From positions 310,001 through 374,000 of the forward strand of contig NZ_CP179203.1 in assembly GCF_051201625.1 (NCBI RefSeq): a DNA stretch of 64,000 nucleotides, written 5' to 3'. How positions within the stretch are numbered: the stretch's first letter is position 1; each line of letters opens with the position of its first letter. Positions 8,500 to 17,619 of this stretch are shown one piece after another. A program made the position numbers and the translations under genes. The stretch is from Shimia sp051201625. GTDB lineage: Bacteria > Pseudomonadota > Alphaproteobacteria > Rhodobacterales > Rhodobacteraceae. The notes below the pieces were generated by a model that made no database searches, was not told the DNA's origin, and saw only the letters and a program-made list of their open reading frames with translations.

Positions 8500-9330
8500 A
8501 TGAACGCGTCACAAACACACAGTTTGCCCTTTCTAAAAATGCATGGGCTAGGTAACGATTTTGTCGTTGTAGATGCGCGCGAACGCGACGTCAAATTTTC
8601 GGATCGGCAAATTGCAGAGATAGCCAACCGGCAGCGTGGTGTTGGCTTTGACCAACTGGCGGTTATCACTTCTGGAGCCCACGATGGGCATCTAACTTTT
8701 TACAATGCTGATGGATCTGTTTCGGCCGCGTGTGGCAATGCAACTCGTTGTATTGCGCGGCACATTATGAACGAAACGGGGCAGGTTTCTGTGCGTATGA
8801 CTACGGACCGAGGCACCCTTTTGGCGCAAGATGTGGGTGGTGGTTTAACATCTGTAAATATGGGCCTGCCACAGCTCGGCTGGCAGGAGATCCCGCTTGC
8901 TAAGGCGGTGGACACACTTGAATTACCGATTGATGGTGGTCCAACCGCAACAGGCATGGGCAACCCACATTGCACCTTTTTTGTCAAAGATGCAGAGGCC
9001 GTTGATCTGGAACGATTTGGCGCTGCACACGAACATCATCCGCTCTATCCTAACAGGACAAATGTGCAGGTAGCGCACTTGCTGGGACCCGATCACGTAC
9101 GCATGCGTGTGTGGGAGCGCGGTGTTGGCATCACCCTCGCATCTGGCTCTTCCAGTTGCGCCACAGTTGTCGCCGCGGTCCGAAGGGGTTTGACGGGGCG
9201 CAAAGTGCAGGTCGATCTGGATGGTGGCTCCTTGTGGATTGACTGGACCGATGACGGTGTCGTCATGACCGGACCAACCATGCATGTGTTTTCTGGCGCC
9301 TTAACACAAGAGTTTTTGGAGCAGAGTTGA
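8500..9330 (+). CDS. dapF: Diaminopimelate epimerase
   Basis: Cofactor-independent epimerase converting LL- to meso-diaminopimelate for lysine and peptidoglycan synthesis. Seen: the hallmark N-terminus LPFLKMHGLGNDFVVVD, the first catalytic cysteine in ACGNATRC (about residue 75), and the second in GSSSCATVVAA (about residue 215) following ERGVGITLASG. Most DapF proteins have GTGAC where this has GSSSC, a change that keeps the cysteine. The 276 residues match the family. The stop TGA overlaps the start of mtaB (TGATG), a pairing common in Rhodobacterales. Confidence 0.95.
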   Translation: MNASQTHSLPFLKMHGLGNDFVVVDARERDVKFSDRQIAEIANRQRGVGFDQLAVITSGAHDGHLTFYNADGSVSAACGNATRCIARHIMNETGQVSVRMTTDRGTLLAQDVGGGLTSVNMGLPQLGWQEIPLAKAVDTLELPIDGGPTATGMGNPHCTFFVKDAEAVDLERFGAAHEHHPLYPNRTNVQVAHLLGPDHVRMRVWERGVGITLASGSSSCATVVAAVRRGLTGRKVQVDLDGGSLWIDWTDDGVVMTGPTMHVFSGALTQEFLEQS

Positions 9331-10592
9331 TGGTTGCAGTGCCGCCTAAATTTACCACTCTTGGGTGTCGCCTCAATGCGTATGAAACTGAGGCGATGAA
9401 AGCGATGGCACAGGACGCAGGATTGAAAAACGCGGTGGTTATAAACACTTGCGCTGTCACTGCCGAAGCAGTTCGCAAAGCTCGGCAGGAGATCAGGCGC
9501 CTTAGGCGGGATAATCCAAGCGCCCAGATTATTGTCACTGGCTGTGCGGCCCAAACCGAACCTGAAACTTTTTCGGTGATGGAAGAGGTCGACAGAGTGG
9601 TTGGCAATGCTGAAAAAATGAGGTTGACGACATGGACTGGTATGGCTGCTAACTTTATCGGCGATACCGAAAAGGTTCAGGTTGACGATATCATGTCGGT
9701 AACTGAGACCGCTGGACATCTCATTGACGGTTTTGGCACCCGAAGTCGAGCCTATGTACAAGTGCAGAATGGCTGTGATCACCGCTGTACGTTTTGCATC
9801 ATACCATATGGACGCGGTAATTCACGTTCAGTTCCAGCGGGCGTAGTCGTTGACCAGATCAAAAGACTTGTGGACAGGGGTTACAATGAAGTTGTGCTCA
9901 CGGGGGTTGACCTGACCTCATGGGGTACAGACTTACCGCTAAAGCCTCGGCTTGGCGATCTCGTTGCACGGATCTTGAAGCTTGTGCCGGATTTACCGCG
10001 TCTTCGCATCAGTTCGATTGACTCAATAGAAGCTGATGAGGCGCTCATGCAGGCAATTGCAACGGAAACCCGTCTGATGCCACATCTCCACTTGTCGCTA
10101 CAGCATGGCGACAACCTGATCCTGAAACGAATGGCCCGCCGTCACCTGCGTGACGACGCGATCCGTTTCTGTGAGGAGGCACGTAAGCTTCGGCCGGACA
10201 TCACGTTTGGGGCCGATATTATTGCTGGGTTTCCGACCGAGACAGAGACGCATTTTCAAAATGCGCTAGCACTTATCACTGATTGTGATTTGACTTGGAT
10301 GCACATTTTTCCGTATTCAAAACGCGCGGGCACTCCAGCTGCGAAAATCCCGAAACAAGTAGACGGTAAAGTGATCCGGGCGAGAGCTGCCCGGTTGCGT
10401 GATGCTGGGCGCAAACAGGTTGAAAAGCATCTTGTTGCCCAAAAGGGTCGTGGTCACCGAATTTTAATGGAAAATTCACATATGGGACGTACCGAACAGT
10501 TTGCCGAAGTTGTGTTTGACGTCGCCCAGATTGAAGGTGCTGTTGTAAAAGCTCAGATCACGGGCCATGTTGGTGAGCAACTGACTGCTTAA
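9330..10592 (+). CDS. mtaB: tRNA t6A37 methylthiotransferase MtaB
   Basis: Radical SAM enzyme that methylthiolates N6-threonylcarbamoyladenosine at position 37 of some tRNAs. The N-terminal UPF0004 domain has its three cluster cysteines in TLGCRLNAYE, INTCAVT and VTGCAAQTEP. The radical SAM cluster motif is CDHRCTFCIIPYGRG around residues 150-165, and a TRAM-like C-terminal segment follows. The ATG at 9330 overlaps the dapF stop. The length of 420 residues is normal for MtaB and shorter than MiaB. Confidence 0.94.
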   Translation: MVAVPPKFTTLGCRLNAYETEAMKAMAQDAGLKNAVVINTCAVTAEAVRKARQEIRRLRRDNPSAQIIVTGCAAQTEPETFSVMEEVDRVVGNAEKMRLTTWTGMAANFIGDTEKVQVDDIMSVTETAGHLIDGFGTRSRAYVQVQNGCDHRCTFCIIPYGRGNSRSVPAGVVVDQIKRLVDRGYNEVVLTGVDLTSWGTDLPLKPRLGDLVARILKLVPDLPRLRISSIDSIEADEALMQAIATETRLMPHLHLSLQHGDNLILKRMARRHLRDDAIRFCEEARKLRPDITFGADIIAGFPTETETHFQNALALITDCDLTWMHIFPYSKRAGTPAAKIPKQVDGKVIRARAARLRDAGRKQVEKHLVAQKGRGHRILMENSHMGRTEQFAEVVFDVAQIEGAVVKAQITGHVGEQLTA

Positions 10593-10659
10593 CCCAAGAG
10601 CCACTGCTTCAGCTTTATGGTAATATTGGATGACTGGCGGGTTTTCACCATGCTTTTAA

Positions 10660-10685
10660 TACCGAAGTTATTTCGGTAAATTTTA
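10660..10685 (+). terminator. Probable terminator after mtaB
   Basis: A perfect 7-bp stem, TACCGAA (10660-10666) and TTCGGTA (10672-10678), encloses the loop GTTAT and is followed by AAATTTTAATT. The T-run is short and offset by three A residues, so efficiency is uncertain. The position, about 70 bp after mtaB and just before the next gene, fits a termination role. Confidence 0.5.
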
Positions 10686-10701
10686 ATTAGGGTGCAGCGC
10701 G

Positions 10702-11337
10702 ATGATACTCCCGATTCTCTACAGTTTTCGCAGGTGTCCCTACGCCATTCGAGCCCGGTTGGCGCTTTCGATTTCGGGCATTGCGGTAGAAATTCGAGAG
10801 GTTCTGTTGCGCGACAAGGCGATTGAATTTCTAAACACGTCCCCCAGTGCCACTGTTCCCTGTCTTAAAGTTGACGATCTGGTTTTAGACGAGAGCCTCG
10901 ACATCATGGTGTGGGCCTTGAAACAGAATGACCCGGACGATTGGTTGGTAATGCCGGAATTGGCTGTTGGCCTAATTGAGCAATGTGATGGAGCCTTTAA
11001 ACAGGCACTGGACAGAACCAAATACCAAAATCGGTACCCAAACAGCGATCCAGAGGAACAACGCCAAGTCGCAACCCTGTTTCTGAATCGGTTAGAACAG
11101 CAGTTGTTAGATCAGCAATGGCTGTTTGGCAGCGCGCCGTCGATGGCTGATATGGCGATCCTACCGTTCGTACGACAATTTGCCTATATCAATAAATCTC
11201 GGTTTGATGAGGAAGCTGGACCGGCTGTGCGCCAATGGCTTGATCATTTTCTGTCGTCTCCGCTGTTTCTAATGGTTATGCCGAAGCTTCCCGTCTGGCA
11301 GGCGGGAGCGCCCACAACAATTTTTCAGGCAAGATAA
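10702..11337 (+). CDS. Glutathione S-transferase family protein
   Basis: Cytosolic GST-like protein of 211 residues. The N-terminal thioredoxin-fold domain begins ILYSFRRCPYAIRARLALS, with a CPYA motif in which the cysteine takes the place of the usual catalytic Ser/Tyr (omega- or beta-like class). SATVPCLKVDDLVLDESLDI supplies the cis-proline (VPCL) and the E-S glutathione-binding pair. The C-terminal half is helical, with SMADMAILPFVRQFAY as the N-capping and hydrophobic-staple region. Substrate unknown. It is preceded by the mtaB terminator, so it is probably transcribed alone. Confidence 0.85.
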   Translation: MILPILYSFRRCPYAIRARLALSISGIAVEIREVLLRDKAIEFLNTSPSATVPCLKVDDLVLDESLDIMVWALKQNDPDDWLVMPELAVGLIEQCDGAFKQALDRTKYQNRYPNSDPEEQRQVATLFLNRLEQQLLDQQWLFGSAPSMADMAILPFVRQFAYINKSRFDEEAGPAVRQWLDHFLSSPLFLMVMPKLPVWQAGAPTTIFQAR

Positions 11338-11896
11338 TCTTGCCGACAAAATCCGGTCAATTTCTACTGAAATACTCCAAATTCTTAAATGGTTACGATA
11401 TCTGTGGTCCAACACTTTAATCGAGTGGAATTCATCTTCCAGCGTACATTTCATTTTTCCGTTAGTTAGTAGACTCCCGACAGTTTGATAATCTCTGTGC
11501 TACAAAACCGTGTCCTGTAAACTGGAGAACTTTCACTCTTGAAGGGCCATCGAAGCATTCCACACTTATTTTGCTCATGGCGAATATTTTCAGGGTCTGT
11601 CAACATCTTGCTGGATGTTCGGGATTGGGCGTTGTGAAAGGTTTTTCTCTCAGTGCAGCTTAGTTAGGCCCGTGTTTAAAAGAGCGTAGAATGGAGTGGT
11701 CTTACTCCATTATTCAGGTTAGGTGCTTTGGACCCAGAATCTCCTATTTTATGGCGCGCAAGTAAGCACGAAAAATCTAAAGGCGGCGTGTAGTGCTTTC
11801 ATTATCTAACCGGGCGTACATGAGTTAGGGTCTCCCACATCAACCTCACTGATCTCATTTCTTACTGGAGTTTTGGTTTAAACTTAGGAAAACGCC
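11338..11896. other. 559-bp intergenic region between two GST genes
   Basis: No open frame here has family resemblance. The only clear structure is an inverted repeat, ATGGAGT (11691-11697) and ACTCCAT (11704-11710), separated by six bases and lacking a T-run. Several in-frame stops in all frames argue against a missed gene. It may hold the promoter of the second GST gene, but no convincing -35/-10 pair was picked out. Confidence 0.4.
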
Positions 11897-12502
11897 ATGC
11901 AACTGATTTACTCTCCGGCTTCCCCTTTTGTACGAAAAGTGCGGGTACTCTTGATTGAAACTGACCAGCAGAACGATGTCGAGCTTGTGCCAGTCGCTAC
12001 GAGCGCGCTCAAACCCGCACCTGAAGCGATCGTGGCCAACCCGCTAGGTAAAATTCCCTCTCTGCTTTGCCCTGATGGAACTACGCTCTACGATAGTCGA
12101 GTAATTTGCCGCTATCTTGCAGTGCGAGCGGAGGCTGATCTGTATCCACAGAATACGCTTTGGGAGAGCCTGACATTGGAAGCCACGGCAGACGGCATTT
12201 TGGAGGCCGCCTTATTGATCGTGTATGAAAAGCGCCTGCGGCCTACAAAGCTTGTTTTTGAAGATTGGCTCGAGGCACAATGGTCCAAGATTTCTTGTGC
12301 GTTGAATGTGCTCGAAGACCGTTGGTTGACCTGCCTAAGTGGCCCGAACGACATCGGTCAGATAGCAATTGCCTGCGCGCTGGGCTACCTTGATTTTCGC
12401 CATAATGAGCGAAATTGGCGTGAGGAAAGAGATGGGCTGGCATGTTGGTATGCCGCCTATTCCAAACGTGAAAGTATGGTTTTAACGACCCCGTCAGACT
12501 GA
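11897..12502 (+). CDS. Glutathione S-transferase family protein
   Basis: Second GST-like protein, 201 residues, only distantly similar to the one about 560 bp upstream. The N-terminal segment is YSPASPFVRKVRVLLIETD, where Ser in SPF-V-RK is the expected catalytic position. NPLGKIPSLLCPDGTTLYDSRVICRYL contributes the cis-proline (KIPSL) and the D-S glutathione contact. The C-terminal domain is helical with FRHNERNWREER near its end, matching YibF/GstB-like bacterial GSTs. It converges with fdsA, leaving about 56 bp between the two stops. Function is probably detoxification, substrate unknown. Confidence 0.84.
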   Translation: MQLIYSPASPFVRKVRVLLIETDQQNDVELVPVATSALKPAPEAIVANPLGKIPSLLCPDGTTLYDSRVICRYLAVRAEADLYPQNTLWESLTLEATADGILEAALLIVYEKRLRPTKLVFEDWLEAQWSKISCALNVLEDRWLTCLSGPNDIGQIAIACALGYLDFRHNERNWREERDGLACWYAAYSKRESMVLTTPSD

Positions 12503-12558
12503 TGCGAGTGTCCGCTTAGGTCGTGTGTCTCTTCGTCACACAAAGATAGTCAATATGG

Positions 12559-15342
12559 TCACTCCACTCGGACCTTAGCGCTGGCTTTCTCGACCCGCAC
12601 CGCCGCATATTTGAACTCCGGTATCTTTCCATAAGGGTCCAACGCGGCATTGGTAAGAACATTAGCGGCCGCTTCGACATACGCGAACGGTAAGAAAACA
12701 TTGTTGCGGGACATAGCACGATCTGCGCGCGCCATTACGGTGACGGATCCACGTCGTGTTGTCAGCTGCAGATAATCTCCGGGTTCAATACCAAGTTCGC
12801 GCAACGTATGTGGATGGAGTGAGCAATTGGCCTCTGGTTCCACGGCGTCTAGTACTTTTGAGCGGCGCGTCATTGAGCCTGTGTGCCAGTGTTCAAGCTG
12901 TCTGCCCGTGATCAAAACAAATGGAAAGTCGGTATCTGGAGTTTCGTCCGGCTTTATCACATGAGCTGGCGCAAACCTTGCCCGCCCGTTGGCCCGTGGA
13001 AAACCGTCACCAAATACTATCGGCTGCCCCGGATCATCTGCGGAAAATGATGGATAGGTTACTGCTGTAGTTTCAAGCCGCTCCCAAGTGATGTTGTCCA
13101 GTGAGCCCATATTCAGTTTCATTTCTGCGAAAACTTCACTGGGGTGATCATAATGCCAATTAAGGCCCAGTCGCTTGGCTAATTCGACTTCGATCCACCA
13201 GTCCTCACGAGCTTCACCTGGTGGTTTGCAAACTGGCCGGCCCATCTGAACTTGACGATTTGTGTTAGTGACTGTGCCGGATTTCTCGTACCAAGCGCTA
13301 GATGGAAGGATTACATCCGCAAAGTTTGCGGTTTCTGTCAGAAAAATGTCCTGCACCACTAAATGATCAAGTTTAGAGAGCGCGTCACGTGCGTGACCCA
13401 CGTCTGGGTCGGACATAGCTGGGTTTTCCCCTAGTATATACATTCCCTTGATGTCGCCATCATGGATCGCATGAATGATCTCAACAACGGTTAGGCCTTT
13501 TTCACTGCTGAAGTCCTCTGACCCCCAGACATCAGTAAAAGCAGACCGTACTCCATCATCAGTCACGCTCTGGTAATCAGGCAGAAACATTGGGATTAGA
13601 CCCGCGTCTGAGGCCCCCTGAACATTGTTTTGCCCTCTTAGCGGGTGTAGCCCGGCTCCAGGTTTGCCGACGTTACCGGTCATCAGGGCAAGCGCAATCA
13701 AACAGCGGGCATTGTCGGTGCCATGGATGTGCTGGGAAACACCCATACCCCAGAAAATCATGCCAGCTTTGCCGTTCGCAAAGGTCCGTGCGGCTGCGCG
13801 CAAAGCTTCTGGCTCAATGCCACATGTTGGGGCCATCTTTTCGGGAGTGAAATCTTTTAGGTGCGCCTTCATCGCCTCCCAGTTCTCTGTAAACTGGTCG
13901 ATATAGTGATTATCGTACAGTTCCTCTTCGACAATCACATTCATAATCGCGTTAAGCATGGATACATCACTGCCTGCTTTAAATTGAAGACGATGAGTGG
14001 CAAATCGACCGAGCCCCATGTCGCGAGGATCCATCACAATCAGTTTTCCACCGCGCTTGGTGAATTGTTTGAAATAGGTCGCGGCAACAGGATGGTTTTC
14101 TATCGGGTTACAGCCAATCGCAATCGCCACATCGGCGTTTACGATTTCGTTGAAAGTCGCGGTCACAGCACCTGATCCGACATTCTCAATCAGAGCGGAA
14201 ACAGAGCTTGCGTGGCACAGTCGTGTGCAATGGTCTACATTGTTATGACCAAAGCCCTGACGGATCAGTTTCTGAAATAAATAGGCTTCTTCGTTTGAGC
14301 ATTTTGCGGAGCCAAAGCCTGCAACAAGTGTGCCTTTGTCCGCGCGCAGTTTTGCTAACCCCGCAGCGGCGACGTCCAATGCCTCTTGCCAAGTTGCTTC
14401 TCGGAAATGTGTCATCAGATTGCCTGGATCCACATTCAAGCCCTTTGGCGGTGCATCCTTGCGTCGTACAAGAGGTTTAGTCAGGCGATGTGGGTGATTT
14501 ATGTAATCAAAGCCAAATCGTCCTTTTACGCAAAGCCGGTTTTCATTGGCAGGCCCGTCGATACCCTCGACATATTTGATCTTGTCATCTTTTACCTTGA
14601 ATTTGATTTGACATCCAACCCCGCAGTAAGGGCACACGCTGGCAACCTCGCGGTCAAAGTCTGCGCTATCTCCGAACAAGTTTTCATTGAGCACTGCCGC
14701 TGGCATCAGTGCACCGGTTGGACAAGCCTGAACGCATTCTCCACAGGCAACACAAGTTGAAGCGCCCATAGGATCATCTTGGTCAAATACAATTTTGGCA
14801 TTGTTGTTGCGACCAGACATGCCGATGACATCGTTAACTTGAACTTCGCGGCAAGCCCGGACACAAAGATTACAGTGAATGCAGGCGTCTAGGTTAACAC
14901 TCATCGCAACGTGACTGGAATCCAGCAACGGTACTGTTTTTGGGTCTTTCGCAGGAAAACGACTCTGTTCGATACCATTTTCCTTGGCCATATCCCAGAA
15001 ATGACTCGAGGCGTCATGTTTCACGTCTGGCTGGTCTGCGGCCAAAAGCTCAAAGACCATTTCACGAGCTTTTTGGGCGCGATCGCTGTTGGTTTTTACC
15101 ACGATTCCGTCGGCAGCAGGGCGAATACAGGAGGCGACTAGTGCGCGTTCTCCCTCCATTTCGACCATACAGGCTCGGCAGTTACCATCTGGGCGATAGC
15201 CCTTGGCTGGCTTGTGGCACAGATGTGGGATCACAAGACCACGTCCATGAGCCGCGTCCCAGATTGTAGTACCCTCGGGCACGGTTACTGTTTCGCCATC
15301 GAGCAAAAATGTAACAGTTGGAGTATCAGAGGCGTCTAACAA
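12559..15342 (-). CDS. fdsA: NAD-dependent formate dehydrogenase, molybdenum subunit FdsA
   Basis: Catalytic subunit oxidising formate to CO2 at a bis-MGD molybdenum centre and passing electrons through Fe-S clusters to the NADH-forming FdsGB unit in the cytoplasm. Domains in order: N-terminal [2Fe-2S] domain (HLCHKPAKGYRPDGNCRAC), a His-Cys cluster segment, a 2x[4Fe-4S] ferredoxin domain (CIHCNLCVRAC and CVACGECVQACPTG), the molybdopterin [4Fe-4S] motif CPYCGVGCQIKF, and the MGD domain with Mo ligand Cys376 in TRLCHASS (cysteine, not selenocysteine). A molybdopterin dinucleotide-binding C-terminal domain follows. The TTG at 15342 is preferred: it has AGGGAGG eight bases upstream and lies one base after the upstream stop. 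A TTG at 15384 would overlap that gene. The length of 927 residues fits the family. No fdsC, fdsD or fdhD follows. Confidence 0.9.
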   Translation of the reverse strand: MLDASDTPTVTFLLDGETVTVPEGTTIWDAAHGRGLVIPHLCHKPAKGYRPDGNCRACMVEMEGERALVASCIRPAADGIVVKTNSDRAQKAREMVFELLAADQPDVKHDASSHFWDMAKENGIEQSRFPAKDPKTVPLLDSSHVAMSVNLDACIHCNLCVRACREVQVNDVIGMSGRNNNAKIVFDQDDPMGASTCVACGECVQACPTGALMPAAVLNENLFGDSADFDREVASVCPYCGVGCQIKFKVKDDKIKYVEGIDGPANENRLCVKGRFGFDYINHPHRLTKPLVRRKDAPPKGLNVDPGNLMTHFREATWQEALDVAAAGLAKLRADKGTLVAGFGSAKCSNEEAYLFQKLIRQGFGHNNVDHCTRLCHASSVSALIENVGSGAVTATFNEIVNADVAIAIGCNPIENHPVAATYFKQFTKRGGKLIVMDPRDMGLGRFATHRLQFKAGSDVSMLNAIMNVIVEEELYDNHYIDQFTENWEAMKAHLKDFTPEKMAPTCGIEPEALRAAARTFANGKAGMIFWGMGVSQHIHGTDNARCLIALALMTGNVGKPGAGLHPLRGQNNVQGASDAGLIPMFLPDYQSVTDDGVRSAFTDVWGSEDFSSEKGLTVVEIIHAIHDGDIKGMYILGENPAMSDPDVGHARDALSKLDHLVVQDIFLTETANFADVILPSSAWYEKSGTVTNTNRQVQMGRPVCKPPGEAREDWWIEVELAKRLGLNWHYDHPSEVFAEMKLNMGSLDNITWERLETTAVTYPSFSADDPGQPIVFGDGFPRANGRARFAPAHVIKPDETPDTDFPFVLITGRQLEHWHTGSMTRRSKVLDAVEPEANCSLHPHTLRELGIEPGDYLQLTTRRGSVTVMARADRAMSRNNVFLPFAYVEAAANVLTNAALDPYGKIPEFKYAAVRVEKASAKVRVE

Positions 15343-15343
15343 T

Positions 15344-15865
15344 TCAGTTTCCTCCCTTGCGGGGGAGATTTTCAACAACCGCAAACAAGTCGTACCATAA
15401 TTTGTTCATCTCCTCGATCGCTGAAATTTCCGATGGGTTGAGTGAAGCTTCGTCCTTGAACTGAGTCGGCAGGACTGAAATTTTGACAGCGATTCCGCAA
15501 AAATTAGTCCAATCAGGCAATGCCATGTCCGAAATATCGATGTCGCCAAAAACGGCTTCGCCGATCACTTCGAGGTTGCTGTTTGCCAAATCGCCTTCAA
15601 TTTGCTTCCCTACGTCACTTTGCGGCGTACAGCCCAGCCTTTGATATGCCTTGCGAATGGTTGTGACCTCACCGTTTGTTGGGAGGTCGCATAAACGTTT
15701 TGCTGCCCAGGGTACAAAAACATACTCGAACATATCAAATGGATTTGCGCCTGAGTCCGTGATTTTCACGCCCCTCGGTGGATCGATGTAACAAAAATCA
15801 TGTTCTGACATCGCTGGGCCTGCGCAAACGATTAAAGCTCCAATACTCATCGCCAAGAATCGCAT
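15344..15865 (-). CDS. Exported hypothetical protein inside the formate dehydrogenase operon
   Basis: I do not recognise this 173-residue protein. It starts with a likely Sec signal peptide (MRFLAMSIGALIVCAGPAMS, cleavage after AMS), so the mature part should be periplasmic. The mature chain has four cysteines (HDFCYID, KRLCDLP, RLGCTPQ, TNFCGIAV), enough for two disulfides, no membrane helix and no haem motif; it is acidic towards the middle. Its ATG overlaps the fused fdsGB stop, and its TGA is one base from the fdsA start, so it is translationally embedded in the operon. That is unexpected, because Fds is cytoplasmic. It replaces nothing known in the fdsGBACD order. Confidence 0.75.
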   Translation of the reverse strand: MRFLAMSIGALIVCAGPAMSEHDFCYIDPPRGVKITDSGANPFDMFEYVFVPWAAKRLCDLPTNGEVTTIRKAYQRLGCTPQSDVGKQIEGDLANSNLEVIGEAVFGDIDISDMALPDWTNFCGIAVKISVLPTQFKDEASLNPSEISAIEEMNKLWYDLFAVVENLPRKGGN

Positions 15866-17556
15866 CAGATTTCCTCCTTGAAATGTTTCATCACCATGCG
15901 AATTGGGTTAGGTGCCGCTTGCCCCAAACCGCAAATTGATGCATCGCTCATTACTTGACACAGCTCCTCAAGCAATTCCTGATCCCAGCTTTCTGCCTGC
16001 ATAAGCTGGACAGCTTTTCCGCATCCTGCCCGGCATGGTGTGCATTGCCCACAACTCTCATCCTCGAAAAATCGTAGCATATTCAGTGCGGCTGAGCGGA
16101 CGCTATCCTGATCTGATAAAACAACAACCGCAGCGGAGCCGATAAATGTTCCAAAAGGTTGCAGCGTGTCAAAATCCAGCGGGATGTTATTCATCGAAGC
16201 GGGCAGTAAACCTGAGGATGGTCCACCGGGTTGATAGGCTTTGAGAGAATGCCCTTCTAGCATACCACCTGCGGCCTCGATTACGTCTAATATTGTTGAT
16301 CCGGCCGGCAGTAAGTAAACGCCAGGTGCATTCACGCGGCCAGATACTGAAAAGCTTCGAAGTCCTTTGCGATCATTTTTTTCGATACCAGAGAGCAGGT
16401 CGGCACCTTCGCGCATGACCCGAGCCACCCAGTGCAAGGTTTCAATATTATGAACCAGTGTCGGGTGTCCAAACACACCCACCTGCGCAACAAATGGAGG
16501 GCGGTGGCGTGGCAAGCCTCGTTTGCCTTCGATCGACTCTATCATGGCACTTTCTTCACCGCAGATATAGGCGCCCGCACCGCGCCTCAGGTCAATGTAG
16601 CCAGGGCTTACAAGTCCGGCGGCTTCTAGGGCAGCTATTTCACGTTTCAGAATTGACCGCGCAGATGGATATTCATCCCGCAAATAGATAAAACAGGTTT
16701 TTGCTTCAACAGCCCACGCTGCAATAAGCATACCCTCCAGAAACAGATGTGGTGTGCGTTCGAGGTAATACCGATCCTTAAAAGTTCCCGGTTCACCTTC
16801 ATCACCATTCACCGCCAAATACCGGGGGCCTGCGTTGGAGCGAACGAAGCCCCACTTGCGGCCCGCCGGAAAGCCGGCACCGCCTAGCCCCCTAAGTCCA
16901 CTCGCGAGAACGGTTTCCTGCACTACTTCCCACTCACCATTCTGACGAAGTTCAGTGAGGGTCACGTAGCCACCAGCGCTTCGATAAGTGTCGAGTTCCT
17001 GGTAGTTGAGTATTTGCGCTCGGGTTTCTTTCGCAGCGATGGCGGCTTCCACCTTTTCTGGAGTCGCCTGATCAATGTGATTGTGACCCAGCTCCAGAAC
17101 CGGCGCTGTATCACAACGCCCCATGCAGGGCGCACGCAAAACGCGCACTTCACTACTGTCTAGACCGTCCTTTAGAGCTTTTTCCAACGCAGCCGCACCA
17201 GCCATCTCACAGGACAACGAATCACAGACGCGAATTGTCAACGCCGGTGGGGGTGAGTCCCCTTCACGAACAACGTCAAAGTGGGAGTAAAACGTGGCGA
17301 CTTCGTAGATCTCGGCCTGTGCCAACCCCGTTTCATTTCCTAGTGCGCGGATGTGTTGGGCCGAGAGGTGCCCATATTGGTCCTGAATTAAATGTAGAAA
17401 CTCAATTAGTAGATCTCTCCTTCGGGGGCGGTTTCCTAGGAGGTCGCGCACTTCTCGCAAGGCGTTGTCGTCAAGTTGTCGGCCTTTTGGAGTCCAGCGG
17501 GATTTGCCTGTACGCTTTTTTTTCCAAACGCCTTTTTGTCCGTCTAATGGTGCCAT
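15865..17556 (-). CDS. Fused formate dehydrogenase FdsG-FdsB subunit (NuoE-NuoF like)
   Basis: Diaphorase part of the soluble formate dehydrogenase, transferring electrons from FdsA to NAD+. Residues up to about 160 form a NuoE/FdsG thioredoxin-like [2Fe-2S] domain with cysteines in VCDSLSCEMAG and APCMGRCDTAP. The rest is a NuoF/FdsB domain: FMN site GLRGLGGAGFPAGRKWGF, NADH site NGDEGEPGTFKDRYYLE, GAGAYICGEESAMIES, and the [4Fe-4S] motif ESCGQCTPCRAGC near the C-terminus. Both are usually separate proteins; here there is one frame of 563 codons. The ATG at 17556 has GGAGGG five bases upstream, and upstream in-frame starts lack this. It is first of three overlapping genes; the LysR gene ends 80 bp before it. 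Confidence 0.9.
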   Translation of the reverse strand: MAPLDGQKGVWKKKRTGKSRWTPKGRQLDDNALREVRDLLGNRPRRRDLLIEFLHLIQDQYGHLSAQHIRALGNETGLAQAEIYEVATFYSHFDVVREGDSPPPALTIRVCDSLSCEMAGAAALEKALKDGLDSSEVRVLRAPCMGRCDTAPVLELGHNHIDQATPEKVEAAIAAKETRAQILNYQELDTYRSAGGYVTLTELRQNGEWEVVQETVLASGLRGLGGAGFPAGRKWGFVRSNAGPRYLAVNGDEGEPGTFKDRYYLERTPHLFLEGMLIAAWAVEAKTCFIYLRDEYPSARSILKREIAALEAAGLVSPGYIDLRRGAGAYICGEESAMIESIEGKRGLPRHRPPFVAQVGVFGHPTLVHNIETLHWVARVMREGADLLSGIEKNDRKGLRSFSVSGRVNAPGVYLLPAGSTILDVIEAAGGMLEGHSLKAYQPGGPSSGLLPASMNNIPLDFDTLQPFGTFIGSAAVVVLSDQDSVRSAALNMLRFFEDESCGQCTPCRAGCGKAVQLMQAESWDQELLEELCQVMSDASICGLGQAAPNPIRMVMKHFKEEI

Positions 17557-17619
17557 TACGCCCTCCATGATCAAAAGCGAAAATGACATCACTGAAACTG
17601 ATAATCAATCAGGCTTTGC

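Noticed and set aside
14200..14230. Selenocysteine in FdsA
   Set aside because: The molybdenum ligand codon is TGC (cysteine), not TGA, and no SECIS-like structure is needed.
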